64,000 bases of DNA from Clostridium sp. AF37-5 (GCF_003477605.1 NZ_QUDR01000005.1:1-64000), one strand, 5' to 3'; counted from the first letter of the stretch, positions 16,718-26,596 are shown. The notes: generated from the sequence alone by a model not told the origin. A program made the numbers and translations.

Positions 16718-19360
16718 TTATTTAATAATCTGTTTTTCCATTACAGTTTTTGCACACGCAAGTGCTTCCGGAATCTTTTCCGGTAACTTTCCACCAGCCT
16801 GTGCCATATTCGGACGGCCACCACCGCCACCGCCTACAATGGATGCAACTTCTTTAATTAAATTGCCAGCATGGGCACCCTTTTTCATCGCACCATCAGT
16901 TGCCATGGCAATTAAATTCACTTTTTCCCCAATCTGGCTTGCAAATACAATAAATGCCTCACCAAGCTTCTGTTTTGCCTCATCGCCCAAATCACGCATG
17001 CCGTTCATATCAACATCCGTAAGCTGCTTTGTCAGAATATGGATTCCATCTACTTCTTTGGCCTCGGACAACAAGTCTCCTGCGGCTTCTTTCGCAAGTT
17101 TTGCTTTTAATTTATCATTTTCTTTCTGAAGTTGTTTTACTTCATCCTGCAATGAAACTATTTTTGCACTTACCTCTAACGGCACTGCTTTCAAAAGTTT
17201 TGCTGCCTTTTGCAGTTCACTCTCCATCGTATTGTAATACTCAAAAAGAGCTTTTCCTGTCAGTGCTTCAATTCGACGTACACCTGCTGCAACACCGCTT
17301 TCTGAAATAATCTTGAAAGCAGAAATATTTCTGGTGTTACTTACATGAGTACCACCACAAAGTTCAGAACTAAATGTTCCCATCTGAACAACGCGGACAA
17401 CCTCGCCATATTTTTCACCAAACAGAGCCATAGCACCGGTCTTCTTCGCATCTTCTATTGACATTTCATTTGTCACAACATCAAGTCCTGCCGCAATTTC
17501 ACGATTTACAATTTCTTCTACTTTTGCAATTTCCTCCTCCGTCATTGGCGAGAAATGCGTAAAATCAAAACGAAGCTTATCCTTGTCCACTAACGAACCT
17601 TTCTGCTCTACATGGCTGCCAAGCACCTCACGCAATGCCTGCTGCATCAAATGGGTCGCACTGTGGTTGTTTGCTGTCAGATTTCTCTGTTCTTCATCCA
17701 CCGTAAGTTTTACGGTTTCACCTTTTTTGATAACACCTTTTGTCACACGTCCAACATGTCCAATCTTCGTTCCCTGAAGTTTGATGACATCTTCAACAAC
17801 AAATGTACCATCTGCTCCTTCAATCACACCGGCATCTGCTACCTGACCACCCATCGTTGCATACATCGGGGTCTCTTCTACAAGAATCGTTCCCTCTTCG
17901 CCTTCTTTCAGCTCATCAACAATGGCATCTTGGGTTGTCAAAACTGTAACCTTCGACTCATGTGTCAAACGATCATAGCCGACAAATTTACTTTCGACAG
18001 AAGCATCAATGGACTGATAAATCGTAACATCTTTTCCCATGTAATTGGTTGTCTCTCTGGCATCACGTGCTGTCTGACGCTGGTTCTCCATCGCTTTCTT
18101 GAACCCATCTTCATCAACAGAAAATCCTTTTTCCTCTAAAATCTCAATCGTCAAATCAATTGGGAAACCATAAGTATCATACAGCTTAAATGTATTTTCA
18201 CCGGAAAGAACTTTTTCACCGCTCTTTTGCAAATCTTCCATCATCGTATTCAAAATAGCGAGTCCCTGATCGATGGTCTTATTAAAGTTCTGTTCTTCCA
18301 CGGTAATTAACTTAATAATATAATCTTTACGGTCTAACAATTCCGGATATCCTGTGTGAGACTCTGCCATCACTGTCTCGCTTAATTTAGCAAGAAACTC
18401 GCCCTGAATACCAAGCAGTCTTCCATGACGTGCGGCACGGCGGAGAAGTCTTCGAAGCACATAGCCGCGTCCCTCATTAGATGGCGTAATACCATCGGAA
18501 ACCATAAAGGTTACAGAACGAATATGGTCGGTAATAACACGAATGGAAACATCTGTCTTGTATTCCTCTCCATAAGATACACCAGCAAACTCACAAATCT
18601 TATCACGGATTGCTTTTATGGTATCGACATCAAAAATCGAGTCTACATCCTGCATTACCGTAGCCAGACGCTCTAATCCCATACCGGTATCAATGTTTTT
18701 ATTTTCCAATTCTGTGTAGTGGCCTTCCCCGTCATTTTCAAACTGAGTAAATACATTATTCCAAATCTCGATGTAGCGGTCACACTCACAGCCAACCGTA
18801 CAACCGGGCTTTCCACAGCCGTATTTTTCTCCACGGTCGTAATAAATCTCAGAACAAGGACCACAAGGACCGGCTCCATGCTCCCAGAAATTATCTTCTT
18901 TTCCAAAACGGAAAATACGGTCTTTTGCCACACCAATTTCCTTATTCCAGATATCAAACGCCTCATCATCTTCTAAATATACAGACGGATACAGACGGTC
19001 TTCCGGGATTTCCAAAACCTTCGTCAAAAATTCCCATGACCAGGCAATCGCTTCATGCTTGAAATAATCACCAAAGGAGAAGTTACCAAGCATTTCAAAA
19101 AAAGTACCATGTCTAGCCGTCTTTCCTACATTTTCAATATCTCCGGTACGGATACACTTCTGACAAGTTGTCACACGTGTTCTCGGAGGAATCTCCTGTC
19201 CGGTAAAATATGGTTTCAGCGGTGCCATGCCGGCGTTAATTAACAACAAACTTTTGTCATTCTCCGGCACAAGTGAAAAACTTGGCAACGCCAAATGTCC
19301 TTTACTTTCAAAGAATTCTAAATATTTTTTTCTTAATTCATTCAATCCATATGGTTTCAC
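16718..19360 (-). CDS. alaS: Alanyl-tRNA synthetase
   Basis: Charges tRNA-Ala with alanine. The protein has 880 residues, the family length. It shows the class II catalytic core (LPSFSLVPENDKSLLLINAGM, RHGTFFEMLGNFSFGDYF), the editing domain with its zinc-binding residues (NNHSATHL and ELCGGTHVSNT), and the C-terminal oligomerisation domain with the glycine run GGGGGGRPNMAQAGG. The start codon is GTG at 19360, with GGAGG 8 nt upstream. A consensus promoter sits just upstream (19396-19424). I saw no T-box leader in front of this gene, although many Firmicutes alaS genes have one. Confidence 0.97.
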   Translation of the reverse strand: MKPYGLNELRKKYLEFFESKGHLALPSFSLVPENDKSLLLINAGMAPLKPYFTGQEIPPRTRVTTCQKCIRTGDIENVGKTARHGTFFEMLGNFSFGDYFKHEAIAWSWEFLTKVLEIPEDRLYPSVYLEDDEAFDIWNKEIGVAKDRIFRFGKEDNFWEHGAGPCGPCSEIYYDRGEKYGCGKPGCTVGCECDRYIEIWNNVFTQFENDGEGHYTELENKNIDTGMGLERLATVMQDVDSIFDVDTIKAIRDKICEFAGVSYGEEYKTDVSIRVITDHIRSVTFMVSDGITPSNEGRGYVLRRLLRRAARHGRLLGIQGEFLAKLSETVMAESHTGYPELLDRKDYIIKLITVEEQNFNKTIDQGLAILNTMMEDLQKSGEKVLSGENTFKLYDTYGFPIDLTIEILEEKGFSVDEDGFKKAMENQRQTARDARETTNYMGKDVTIYQSIDASVESKFVGYDRLTHESKVTVLTTQDAIVDELKEGEEGTILVEETPMYATMGGQVADAGVIEGADGTFVVEDVIKLQGTKIGHVGRVTKGVIKKGETVKLTVDEEQRNLTANNHSATHLMQQALREVLGSHVEQKGSLVDKDKLRFDFTHFSPMTEEEIAKVEEIVNREIAAGLDVVTNEMSIEDAKKTGAMALFGEKYGEVVRVVQMGTFSSELCGGTHVSNTRNISAFKIISESGVAAGVRRIEALTGKALFEYYNTMESELQKAAKLLKAVPLEVSAKIVSLQDEVKQLQKENDKLKAKLAKEAAGDLLSEAKEVDGIHILTKQLTDVDMNGMRDLGDEAKQKLGEAFIVFASQIGEKVNLIAMATDGAMKKGAHAGNLIKEVASIVGGGGGGRPNMAQAGGKLPEKIPEALACAKTVMEKQIIK

Positions 19361-19395
19361 GCCACTAGCCTCCTAAATGTGTCTTCAATAGCACA

Positions 19396-19424
19396 ATTAT
19401 AAGTTTTTTATAGTAAAATGTCAA
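19396..19424 (-). promoter_or_regulatory. Consensus sigma-A promoter of alaS
   Basis: TTGACA (19419-19424), 17-bp spacer, TATAAT (19396-19401) on the minus strand, about 36 nt before the alaS GTG. It overlaps the last codons of the plsC-like gene. The match to consensus is perfect at both boxes. Confidence 0.85.
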
Positions 19425-20137
19425 CCTTCTGACATTTGCCTGAGCGCAAGAATTTCGTCTCTTGCCATATCTGCAATTTTGGCGGCTGTCGGGGTTCCTT
19501 TTTCAACCTCGGACGGTGTAAAGAACGAGCCGATAAAAACAGCCACTCTCCCCTTTGGGACAATCCATCTTCCAATACTTGAGAGTCGTTCCGGTTTCAT
19601 ATAAACCGGAACGATTGGCTGCTTTGCATCCAGCCCGATAAAACCACCCTTTCGGAACTTATGCATCTGCTCATCATAATAGCTGCATTCTCCCTCCGGA
19701 AATAAGACCAGATTTCCCTTGGCAAGTGCCTGATGCATGGAAACAATATTGTTTTTTATCGTTTCCGGTTTTTTTGCTCCCCGTTCGAGCGCCACACAAC
19801 CAATCGAATCCAAATAACGGGATAAAATTGGATAATGCCAAAGTTCTTTCGCCGCCACAAAACTAATCGTATCTTCAATTGCTGCCAGTAGAAAAACCAC
19901 ATCAAAAAAACAACGATGGTTTGACACGAGCAAAAAGTTTTCCAATTTTGGAAGTGCCTCTTTTTGAACAATCTCTAATTGAATTTTGGCAGATTCTACA
20001 ATCTTTTGACAAATTTCTTTGCATATTAGGAAATTGTGGTCCGGGTCATTATTCAACTTCTTATAATTCCGTATCATTTCAAAAACAAGTCGAAAAAAAA
20101 CACGAATTAACCGCAAGCCATTTCCTATCATCTTCAT
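19421..20137 (-). CDS. 1-acyl-sn-glycerol-3-phosphate acyltransferase (PlsC family)
   Basis: Probably adds the second acyl chain to lysophosphatidic acid at the membrane. The protein has 238 residues. The acyltransferase motifs are present: NHRCFFD (NHxxxxD, catalytic His-Asp) near residue 86, a CVALERG segment, and LVLFPEGECSYYDE (FPEG glycerophosphate-binding motif). The N-terminus is moderately hydrophobic (LRLIRVFFRLVFEMIR) and may attach to the membrane. GAGGTGA precedes the start. It lies 24 nt after proA, at the end of that operon. The exact acyl acceptor is not determined by sequence. Confidence 0.85.
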   Translation of the reverse strand: MKMIGNGLRLIRVFFRLVFEMIRNYKKLNNDPDHNFLICKEICQKIVESAKIQLEIVQKEALPKLENFLLVSNHRCFFDVVFLLAAIEDTISFVAAKELWHYPILSRYLDSIGCVALERGAKKPETIKNNIVSMHQALAKGNLVLFPEGECSYYDEQMHKFRKGGFIGLDAKQPIVPVYMKPERLSSIGRWIVPKGRVAVFIGSFFTPSEVEKGTPTAAKIADMARDEILALRQMSEG

Positions 20138-20161
20138 ACGTCACCTCAAAAACTCATTTTT

Positions 20162-21421
20162 TTACTGCCTGATTTGTCCATCTCCTAAAATAATATATTT
20201 AGTCGTTGTCAGTGCCTTAAGTCCCATTGGTCCCCTCGCATGGAGTTTCTGGGTGCTGATTCCGATTTCCGCACCAAAGCCAAACTCAAAACCATCGGTA
20301 AATCTTGTCGAGGCATTGACATAAACCGCCGCTGCGTCTACATCATTCAAAAATGTCATCGCATTGTGATAGTCGGATGTGACAATTGCTTCCGAATGTC
20401 CGGTATTATAGTGATTGATGTGCTCAATCGCTTCCCCCAGGGAACCTACCGTTTTGATGGAAATAATGGCATCCAGATATTCGGTTCCATAATCTTCTTC
20501 TGACGCTTTAATAATTCTACGATCACACTGCATCGAGTATTCATCACCACGCATTTCCACACCATGTTCTGCTAAACGGTCAGCAATTTTTGGCAATACG
20601 TCCTTTGCAATTTTTTTATGTATAACCAGCGATTCACAGGCATTACACACACCATAACGCTGCGTCTTTGCATTTTCAATAATATTTACTGCCATATCAA
20701 TGTCTGCACTCTCATCGACATACACATGACAATTTCCGGTTCCGGTTTCAATGACCGGTACGGTACTTTTTTCCACAACCGTCTTAATAAGTCCTGCACC
20801 GCCTCTTGGAATCAGCACATCAATGTACTCATTCAGACGCATAAACTTCTCTGCTGTCTCATGGGAAGTATCCGTCAAAAGTTGAATACTGTCTGCCGGC
20901 AAATTACACGCAGAAAGTGCCTCTGCAATCACTTTTGTAATCGCAAGATTTGAATTTAGGGCATCACTTCCTCCCCGCAGAATGACAGCATTTCCTGTTT
21001 TAAAACAAAGCCCAAACGCATCCGCTGTTACATTTGGTCTGGATTCATAAATAATACCAATCACACCAAGAGGCACCCTCTTTTGTCCAATCTGCATACC
21101 AAGCGGTGATGTCTTCATCTCCGACACCTCGCCAACCGGGTCTTCGAGTGCCACAATCTGGGTAAGTCCCTCTGCCATTGCCTCGATTCTCTCTTCTGTC
21201 AAAGAAAGTCTGTCCACTAACGATTCCTTCATCTGATTCTCTTTTGCCTTTTTCACATCTTTCTCGTTTGCAGCAAGGATTTTATCCTGATGTAAAATAA
21301 GTGCTTTCGCTACCGCTTCGAGCCCCTCATTTTTTCTCTTTACACCAAGTCTATTTAACTCACGGGACGCTTTTTTTGCCCGCACTCCAAGCTCTTTTAA
21401 CATCTTTTCAGCTGATTCCAT
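20162..21421 (-). CDS. proA: Glutamate-5-semialdehyde dehydrogenase (gamma-glutamyl phosphate reductase)
   Basis: Second step of proline synthesis: reduces glutamyl-5-phosphate to glutamate-5-semialdehyde with NADPH. The 419-residue protein shows the NADPH-binding segment ([21 protein letters not shown]), the catalytic Cys in [15 protein letters not shown], and the C-terminal [21 protein letters not shown] typical of ProA. It follows the 5-formyl-THF cyclo-ligase gene by 3 nt. ProB, its upstream partner enzyme, is encoded at 22221-23057, two small genes away. No proC is present in this window. Confidence 0.97.
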   Translation of the reverse strand: MESAEKMLKELGVRAKKASRELNRLGVKRKNEGLEAVAKALILHQDKILAANEKDVKKAKENQMKESLVDRLSLTEERIEAMAEGLTQIVALEDPVGEVSEMKTSPLGMQIGQKRVPLGVIGIIYESRPNVTADAFGLCFKTGNAVILRGGSDALNSNLAITKVIAEALSACNLPADSIQLLTDTSHETAEKFMRLNEYIDVLIPRGGAGLIKTVVEKSTVPVIETGTGNCHVYVDESADIDMAVNIIENAKTQRYGVCNACESLVIHKKIAKDVLPKIADRLAEHGVEMRGDEYSMQCDRRIIKASEEDYGTEYLDAIISIKTVGSLGEAIEHINHYNTGHSEAIVTSDYHNAMTFLNDVDAAAVYVNASTRFTDGFEFGFGAEIGISTQKLHARGPMGLKALTTTKYIILGDGQIRQ

Positions 21422-21424
21422 GAT

Positions 21425-21994
21425 TTACCTCCTGTCTGTCAAAATCCGGTTTACCCGAATATCACATGCTTCTGCATCAATTTCTTTCACCCGCTGCATT
21501 TCAAATGCCAGCATAAAACGGCTTCCAATATATCCCCCCATCTGAGTTAAAAAGCGGTCATAATAACCGCCCCCATAGCCAATGCGGTTTCCCTTATCAT
21601 CAAAGGCAGCCCCCGGCATCAACATCAGAACTTTCTCCGGTTTCAAAGACGCAAGTTTTTCTGTAAAGGGCTCTTTTTCCTGCGGCTCCAAAATCCCCTG
21701 ATAGCCCGGTATTAAATCCGCATCCGAATATACCCGGTAAAATGCCATCTCTTTTCTGTCCGCATACGTTTTTGGCAGATAAAGAGATTTGCCGCTCTCA
21801 CGGATTTTCCGATTCATTTCCGTCGTTTCCACTTCTGAACGGAATGATTGATATGACAAAACCACCTCTGCTTTTTGAAATTCTTCCAATGTAAATAGTC
21901 GTTTTGCAATCTCTCTGCTTTTTTCCCTGCGCTCCTTCTCCGATAAAGAATCCCGCAGAGAAAGCATCTTTTTTCGCATTTCTTTTTTTGTCAT
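21425..21994 (-). CDS. 5-formyltetrahydrofolate cyclo-ligase
   Basis: Converts 5-formyl-THF to 5,10-methenyl-THF using ATP, recycling a stable folate. The 189-residue protein has the substrate- and nucleotide-binding segment LMPGAAFDDKGNRIGYGGGYYDRFL, diagnostic for the family, and an N-terminal basic helix (TKKEMRKKMLSLRDSL). The ATG at 21994 shares one base with the TGA of the preceding DUF896 gene, indicating translational coupling; a TTG three bases upstream is less likely. Its position between proB and proA has no obvious metabolic link. Confidence 0.92.
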   Translation of the reverse strand: MTKKEMRKKMLSLRDSLSEKERREKSREIAKRLFTLEEFQKAEVVLSYQSFRSEVETTEMNRKIRESGKSLYLPKTYADRKEMAFYRVYSDADLIPGYQGILEPQEKEPFTEKLASLKPEKVLMLMPGAAFDDKGNRIGYGGGYYDRFLTQMGGYIGSRFMLAFEMQRVKEIDAEACDIRVNRILTDRR

Positions 21995-22203
21995 CAATGT
22001 GTTTCCTTTTTTCTCAATTTATGAATGGTGCCATCGGGCTCCTGAATCGAGGTATGCTCTAATGTATTTCGCAGATTATTGCGAATTGCAGCAAGATACT
22101 CTGCACGCAGAAGGGACTGCTCGTCTTTTTCCTCCGGCGTAATTGTCCCTGCCTTCTGCTTTTTATACAATTCATTAATACGGTTAATTTTTTCCTGATT
22201 CAT
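21994..22203 (-). CDS. DUF896 (YnzC-type) small protein
   Basis: A 69-residue protein matching the DUF896/UPF0291 family: INRINELYKKQKAGTITPEEKDEQSLLRAEYL followed by AIRNNLRNTLEHTSIQEPDG. Family members are small helical cytoplasmic proteins of unclear function; the Bacillus subtilis YnzC is linked to the SOS gene set. The gene sits 17 nt downstream of proB and overlaps the next start by one base. No LexA-type operator is evident, as it lacks its own promoter here. Confidence 0.88.
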   Translation of the reverse strand: MNQEKINRINELYKKQKAGTITPEEKDEQSLLRAEYLAAIRNNLRNTLEHTSIQEPDGTIHKLRKKETH

Positions 22204-22220
22204 TCTGTCTCTCCTATTTT

Positions 22221-23057
22221 CTATCGGTCTAAATAATTTTTCAAATGAAAATGTGTTGTCTTATGAGCCTTAAATAATGTACCAATTTCCTCACCGGCAA
22301 GAAGCTGATTGATGTGCTCCATGTCATCGCCATTGATAATTACCATATCCGCTCCGGCATCATTTGCAATACCGGCCGCTCCGACTTTGGAACTCATACC
22401 GCCGGTTCCCATATCGGTCGACGGTCCTTTTGCCATGCCTAACATTTCATCCGTAATCCGCTCTACATAAGGAATCAATTTGGCATCCTTATTTTTATTC
22501 GGGTCATCGGTATACAGTCCGTCAATATCACTTAATAAAACAAGCAAATCTGCGCCAATAATTGCCGCCACAATCGCAGACAAAAAATCGTTATCACTAA
22601 AACTTAAATCAATCTCATCGGTTGCCACGGTATCATTTTCATTCACAATCGGAATGACTCCTAAGTTTAATAATTCACGGAATGTATTTTGCGCATTGTG
22701 TCTGCTGATATCATTGGCAATCGTAATTTTAGTCATCAAAATCTGTGCGGTATTTTGATTGTATTCCGAAAAAAGTTTTTGATACACTGTCATCAGGCGG
22801 CACTGTCCAACCGCTGCACAGGCCTGTTTCACCGAACGCTCTGTCGGTCTTTCCATATTGCCAAGTGCCTTTCTTCCTACCAAAATTGCACCGGAAGAAA
22901 CGACAACAATTTCTTTGCCCTGATTATGTAAATCGGTAAGAATCCGCACAAATTTCTCCATCTTGACAAGGTCAAGTGCTCCTGTCTCTTTATGCGTCAA
23001 TGTGGAAGAACCCACTTTGAATACAATTCTTTTTTTATCCTTTAAATTCTCACGCAT
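22221..23057 (-). CDS. proB: Glutamate 5-kinase
   Basis: First step of proline synthesis: phosphorylates glutamate with ATP. The protein has 278 residues and consists only of the amino-acid kinase domain (IVFKVGSSTLTHKETG, VSSGAILVGRKALG, VPIVNENDTVATDEI, GTGGMSSKVGAA). The C-terminal PUA domain of the longer (about 370-residue) enzymes is absent, as in many clostridia. The start overlaps the end of the upstream FAD-dehydrogenase gene by 8 nt. Proline feedback is expected from the family but cannot be read from the sequence. Confidence 0.95.
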   Translation of the reverse strand: MRENLKDKKRIVFKVGSSTLTHKETGALDLVKMEKFVRILTDLHNQGKEIVVVSSGAILVGRKALGNMERPTERSVKQACAAVGQCRLMTVYQKLFSEYNQNTAQILMTKITIANDISRHNAQNTFRELLNLGVIPIVNENDTVATDEIDLSFSDNDFLSAIVAAIIGADLLVLLSDIDGLYTDDPNKNKDAKLIPYVERITDEMLGMAKGPSTDMGTGGMSSKVGAAGIANDAGADMVIINGDDMEHINQLLAGEEIGTLFKAHKTTHFHLKNYLDR

Positions 23058-24666
23058 GATTTGATTCCTCTTTCTTTTTTTCCTGTATTTTCATTGCAAT
23101 CCGTAATCCATCCATTGCCGCCGACATAATTCCTCCGGCATATCCGGCGCCCTCCCCGCAGGGATAAAGGCCTGCCAGAGAAACACTTTCAAAATCCTCA
23201 TCTCTTTCAATACGAACCGGTGATGAGGTGCGTGATTCCAAACCAAGCAACAATGTATCCGGATGGTCAAATTCATGAATTTTCTCTGCAAACTGCCCCA
23301 TTCCGTCAATTATACCATTGATTATAAAATTTGGCAACGCTAAGCGGATATTTGAAAACTGCCATTTTCCCTCAACACATGGCACAACTTTTCCAAGTGC
23401 TTTCGTCGGCTGATTGTTACAAAAATCTTCATAGCGCTGTACCGGAATTTCCCCATCAGCAAGTTCATACGCAAGTTTTTCATACTTTCTCTGCAATGCA
23501 ACACCTGCCAGACAATCGTCTCCTTCAAAATCTTCTTCCGAAACAGAAACAACAATCGCACTGTTTGCAAATCCGGATGCTCTGTCAGCATTACTCATTC
23601 CATTCACGACAAGTCCGCCCTCTTCGGAGGATGCGTTTACTACATAACCGCCCGGGCACATGCAAAAAGAATAGACACCTCTTCCATCTGTTGTCTTTCC
23701 CGTCAGTTTATACGGCGATGCCGGCAGTTTTTCATCATTAAATCCATACTGTGCGCAGTCAATATCTTCCTGCCTGTGCTGCACACGAACGCCCATGGCA
23801 AATGGTTTCTGCGACATCGTAATATGTTCTTTCTTTAAGAGTTCAAACGTATCTCTGGCACTGTGTCCGATGGCAAGAATCACACGGTCACACAAAATAG
23901 GCTCTTCTTTTTCTCCATTCTGTGTAAGCACGCCACGCACACGTCCATTTTCTTCTAAAATCTTTATCATTTTCGTGTGAAACAAAAATTCACAGCCCTT
24001 TTGTTCCATTGCAAGTCTCATATTCGTAATCACCGTCTGCAAAACATCCGTACCGATATGTGGCTTTGCATCATACAGAATCTCTTCCGGCGCACCAAAA
24101 TTCACAAAACTCTGTAAAACAAACTGTTTTCTTCCGGTTTTGTCTTTCACTCCGGTATTTAATTTTCCATCCGAAAATGTACCGGCACCTCCCTCGCCAA
24201 ATGCCACATTGGAGTCCGGTTTTAAGACACCCTCCTGCCAGAATTTCAAAATATCATCATGGCGTTCTTCCATCTTTGCTCCCCGCTCAATGACAATCGG
24301 GGAATAACCGCACAGACTCAGATAGTAGGCACTAAAAAGTCCTGCCGGACCTGCCCCCACAACAACAACACGCTCGGGATTTTTAATTTCTTCTATCTGT
24401 CGCCACAAAGAAGGTTCTTTTTTGGCAATGGTTAAATTTTTATTCTTTCGATTTCTTTTCAGAACTTCCGATTCCCTGCGGCACAAAAATCTCACAGTAT
24501 ATAATACAAAAAGATTCGGCTTTTTTCTGGCATCCAGACTGCGTTTTACAATTGTAAACTGCGTAAAATCCTCCACCGAAATTCCAAGCAGTTTAGCTGC
24601 CTTTTTTTGCAGTTTAGAAAAAGAATCTTCCTGCCACGACAATTTACACTGAGATAATTGAAGCAT
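23050..24666 (-). CDS. FAD-dependent dehydrogenase of unknown substrate (COG2509-like)
   Basis: The protein has 538 residues. A basic N-terminal domain of about 90 residues (SLDARKKPNLFVLYTVRF) precedes an FAD-binding Rossmann motif (VVVVGAGPAGLFSAYYL, about residue 97) and a GEGGAGTFSDGKLNTG segment. Later come FCMCPGGYVVNASSEEGG and the C-terminal YPCGEGAGYAGGIMSAAMDG. This arrangement matches the uncharacterised FAD-dependent dehydrogenase family widespread in Clostridia. The substrate is unknown. It begins one base inside the stop region of the next flavoprotein gene (24666), so the two are tightly coupled. Confidence 0.85.
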   Translation of the reverse strand: MLQLSQCKLSWQEDSFSKLQKKAAKLLGISVEDFTQFTIVKRSLDARKKPNLFVLYTVRFLCRRESEVLKRNRKNKNLTIAKKEPSLWRQIEEIKNPERVVVVGAGPAGLFSAYYLSLCGYSPIVIERGAKMEERHDDILKFWQEGVLKPDSNVAFGEGGAGTFSDGKLNTGVKDKTGRKQFVLQSFVNFGAPEEILYDAKPHIGTDVLQTVITNMRLAMEQKGCEFLFHTKMIKILEENGRVRGVLTQNGEKEEPILCDRVILAIGHSARDTFELLKKEHITMSQKPFAMGVRVQHRQEDIDCAQYGFNDEKLPASPYKLTGKTTDGRGVYSFCMCPGGYVVNASSEEGGLVVNGMSNADRASGFANSAIVVSVSEEDFEGDDCLAGVALQRKYEKLAYELADGEIPVQRYEDFCNNQPTKALGKVVPCVEGKWQFSNIRLALPNFIINGIIDGMGQFAEKIHEFDHPDTLLLGLESRTSSPVRIERDEDFESVSLAGLYPCGEGAGYAGGIMSAAMDGLRIAMKIQEKKKEESNHA

Positions 24667-25823
24667 TATTTTTCATTCTCCTTCCTCAACTGCAAAATAT
24701 GTTTTGCTGCTATCATTGCGGTACTCCATGCAAAATGCAGGTTATAGCCGCCACAAATTCCATCCACATCCAAAAGTTCACCCAAAAGATACAACTGTTT
24801 TTCTTTTTTTGATTCCATGGAATCCTGCACCACTTCTTCTACCGGCACACCGCCTGCGGTAACCTGTGCACGCTCCATGCCAAAGGTATCACGGATTACA
24901 AACCGGAAGAATTTTACAAATTCCACCGGATTTTTTGCCCGTTTGCAAAGTGGCACCCATTTTTGTGGCAGTAAACCATCCACACCATGTTTCTTAATCC
25001 AGTTTTTTACCTCTTCCTTAGAAAGGGAAGGAACAAAATCAATCACACCTTCCACCAACCGGTTTTCATCCAGTGCTTTTGCTGCGATACGGCACATTTG
25101 AAAAACCGGGATGCCGGATACACCGTTTTTTACAATCTGGATTTCTCCGGTTTCAAAAGCCTCTGTCTTCCCATCAATCATCAACGAAATTGTTCCCTGA
25201 ACCCTCGTTCCCGCCGTCTTATTCCATACCACACCATCGCATACAAGACCGGTTAATCCGGGATATAACTTAGTAACTGTATGGTGGAAACTTTCTGCCA
25301 GCGAATAACCGCTTTCACTTCCTCCGCTCTCTTTCCCTGCTTTTCCTCCGGTTGCTAAAACAACATAGGTACTATTAAAATCTCCTTTTGATGTATGGAC
25401 AAGAAACTCTTTTTTCTTTGTAATCTGCTCTACTTCACAGTCTTCATAAATTGTTACACCAAACTGTGTGCAGGCATGATACAGCCCATTCACAACAGTC
25501 GCAGCCTGATTCGTATGCGGATAAACATAGCCATCTTTTTCCCGGTGCAAAATACCATACTTTTCAAACTCTGCAATCACGCATTTTGCTGACACCTCTG
25601 TCAAAAGATGAGAAATAAATTTCGAATTCCCATAATAACAATTCTCATTCATATGTAAATTGGTAAAATTGCATCTGCCATTTCCGGTTGCCGATAGTTT
25701 TTTACCAATTCGATGATTCTTTTCTAAAACTGTCACCTGCACGCCTTTCCTAGCAAGCATGACAGCACACAATAAACCAGAAGCTCCCCCTCCTACAACA
25801 ATCACATCACACTGTGTCTTCAT
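24666..25823 (-). CDS. HI0933/YhiN-family flavoprotein
   Basis: This 385-residue protein has an N-terminal FAD motif (VIVVGGGASGLLCAVMLARKG) and the family signature KLSATGNGRCNFTN. The C-terminal segment AQVTAGGVPVEEV and LYLLGELLDVDGICGGYNLHFAW closes the FAD fold. Members are annotated as aminoacetone oxidase-like or NAD(P)/FAD-dependent oxidoreductases, without an agreed physiological substrate. It is first in a run of seven genes ending with the plsC-like gene, and a promoter (25856-25883) with GGAGG ahead of the start fits that. Confidence 0.88.
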   Translation of the reverse strand: MKTQCDVIVVGGGASGLLCAVMLARKGVQVTVLEKNHRIGKKLSATGNGRCNFTNLHMNENCYYGNSKFISHLLTEVSAKCVIAEFEKYGILHREKDGYVYPHTNQAATVVNGLYHACTQFGVTIYEDCEVEQITKKKEFLVHTSKGDFNSTYVVLATGGKAGKESGGSESGYSLAESFHHTVTKLYPGLTGLVCDGVVWNKTAGTRVQGTISLMIDGKTEAFETGEIQIVKNGVSGIPVFQMCRIAAKALDENRLVEGVIDFVPSLSKEEVKNWIKKHGVDGLLPQKWVPLCKRAKNPVEFVKFFRFVIRDTFGMERAQVTAGGVPVEEVVQDSMESKKEKQLYLLGELLDVDGICGGYNLHFAWSTAMIAAKHILQLRKENEK

Positions 25824-25855
25824 GACATCCTCCGTCTCTTCCTTTTATCTTCTCT

Positions 25856-25883
25856 ATTATACCTTAACTGGAAAAGTTTTCAA
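25856..25883 (-). promoter_or_regulatory. Promoter of the flavoprotein-proB-proA operon
   Basis: TTGAAA (25878-25883) and TATAAT (25856-25861) with a 16-bp spacer on the minus strand, overlapping the 3' end of the BofC-like gene and about 33 nt before the first gene of the operon. Confidence 0.65.
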
Positions 25884-26454
25884 GGACGGAATACAGCTCT
25901 TTTTCTGTCCGCACGGCGTATCCTCCCTGCAGTATCTTTTTATCCTGCTTGGATAAATTTTCTTCTTTCAGACCGGTTTTCTCAAACGGTTCTTTCTCGT
26001 CCTTTCGGTAGATAACCACTTCGCCATCCTTCAATCGTAAAATATATCCCTGCTCACTCGATTTGTTATATACCTTGCGAATAACAATTTTATCCTCCGA
26101 AAATGACTCCAGTGTAATTTTTACAAGACCTTCTTTTTCTTCCTCCCATGACTTATCTTTAATTTCTACAGTCAGCTGCTTTTCCAGTTCTTCCCTTGTA
26201 AGACCGGCATACTCCGGTGGCATGTCTCTTTCTTCTTTTACCAGTTCTTCGGATTCTTCTTCCCACTTTTCAATCACTAATTTTGTCTCGCTTGTAACCC
26301 GCTGCTCCTGCTTGGTGCTTGTCTGAGCTGCATTTTGCTGCGCCAGTTTTTTCTGTTCCTGCTTTTTTGCATACTCAAAACTTCCGTAACACAATAACGA
26401 CAATACAAAAAACGCCACAAAAAAACTGCATATCACAATATATTTTCGATTCAT
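25864..26454 (-). CDS. BofC-like membrane-anchored protein
   Basis: The protein has 196 residues. A single N-terminal hydrophobic helix (about 6-26) is followed by a Gln/Lys-rich linker. A C-terminal domain (about 135-190: YILRLKDGEVVIYRKDEKEP, then YAVRTEKELYSVLENF) resembles the C-terminal domain of BofC, the Bacillus regulator of forespore-to-mother-cell signalling. I chose the start at 26454 because GGTGG precedes it at good spacing. If the resemblance holds, it would face the outside of the membrane and act in spore formation, which fits spoIVA nearby. The assignment rests on short local similarity. Confidence 0.5.
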   Translation of the reverse strand: MNRKYIVICSFFVAFFVLSLLCYGSFEYAKKQEQKKLAQQNAAQTSTKQEQRVTSETKLVIEKWEEESEELVKEERDMPPEYAGLTREELEKQLTVEIKDKSWEEEKEGLVKITLESFSEDKIVIRKVYNKSSEQGYILRLKDGEVVIYRKDEKEPFEKTGLKEENLSKQDKKILQGGYAVRTEKELYSVLENFSS

Positions 26455-26528
26455 GTTGTCCACCATCCATTCTTTTCAATCAGTCGTTGCTCTTAGGGAC
26501 AGTATCGTCAAAAATATCTGCCTTTATA

Positions 26529-26575
26529 CAAAAAAGCACAAAACAACTGCGCGAACGCCTTTGCTTTGTGCTTTT
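26529..26575 (-). terminator. Terminator after the NlpC/P60 gene
   Basis: On the minus strand AAAAGCACAAA and TTTGTGCTTTT pair around a GC-containing loop, followed by a T-run. It starts about 22 nt after the NlpC/P60 stop. Confidence 0.75.
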
Positions 26576-26596
26576 AACATTTACTGTTTTATAGAA

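Noticed and set aside
16718..19360. T-box leader in front of alaS
   Set aside because: Only 36 nt separate the promoter -10 box and the GTG start, too short for a T-box.
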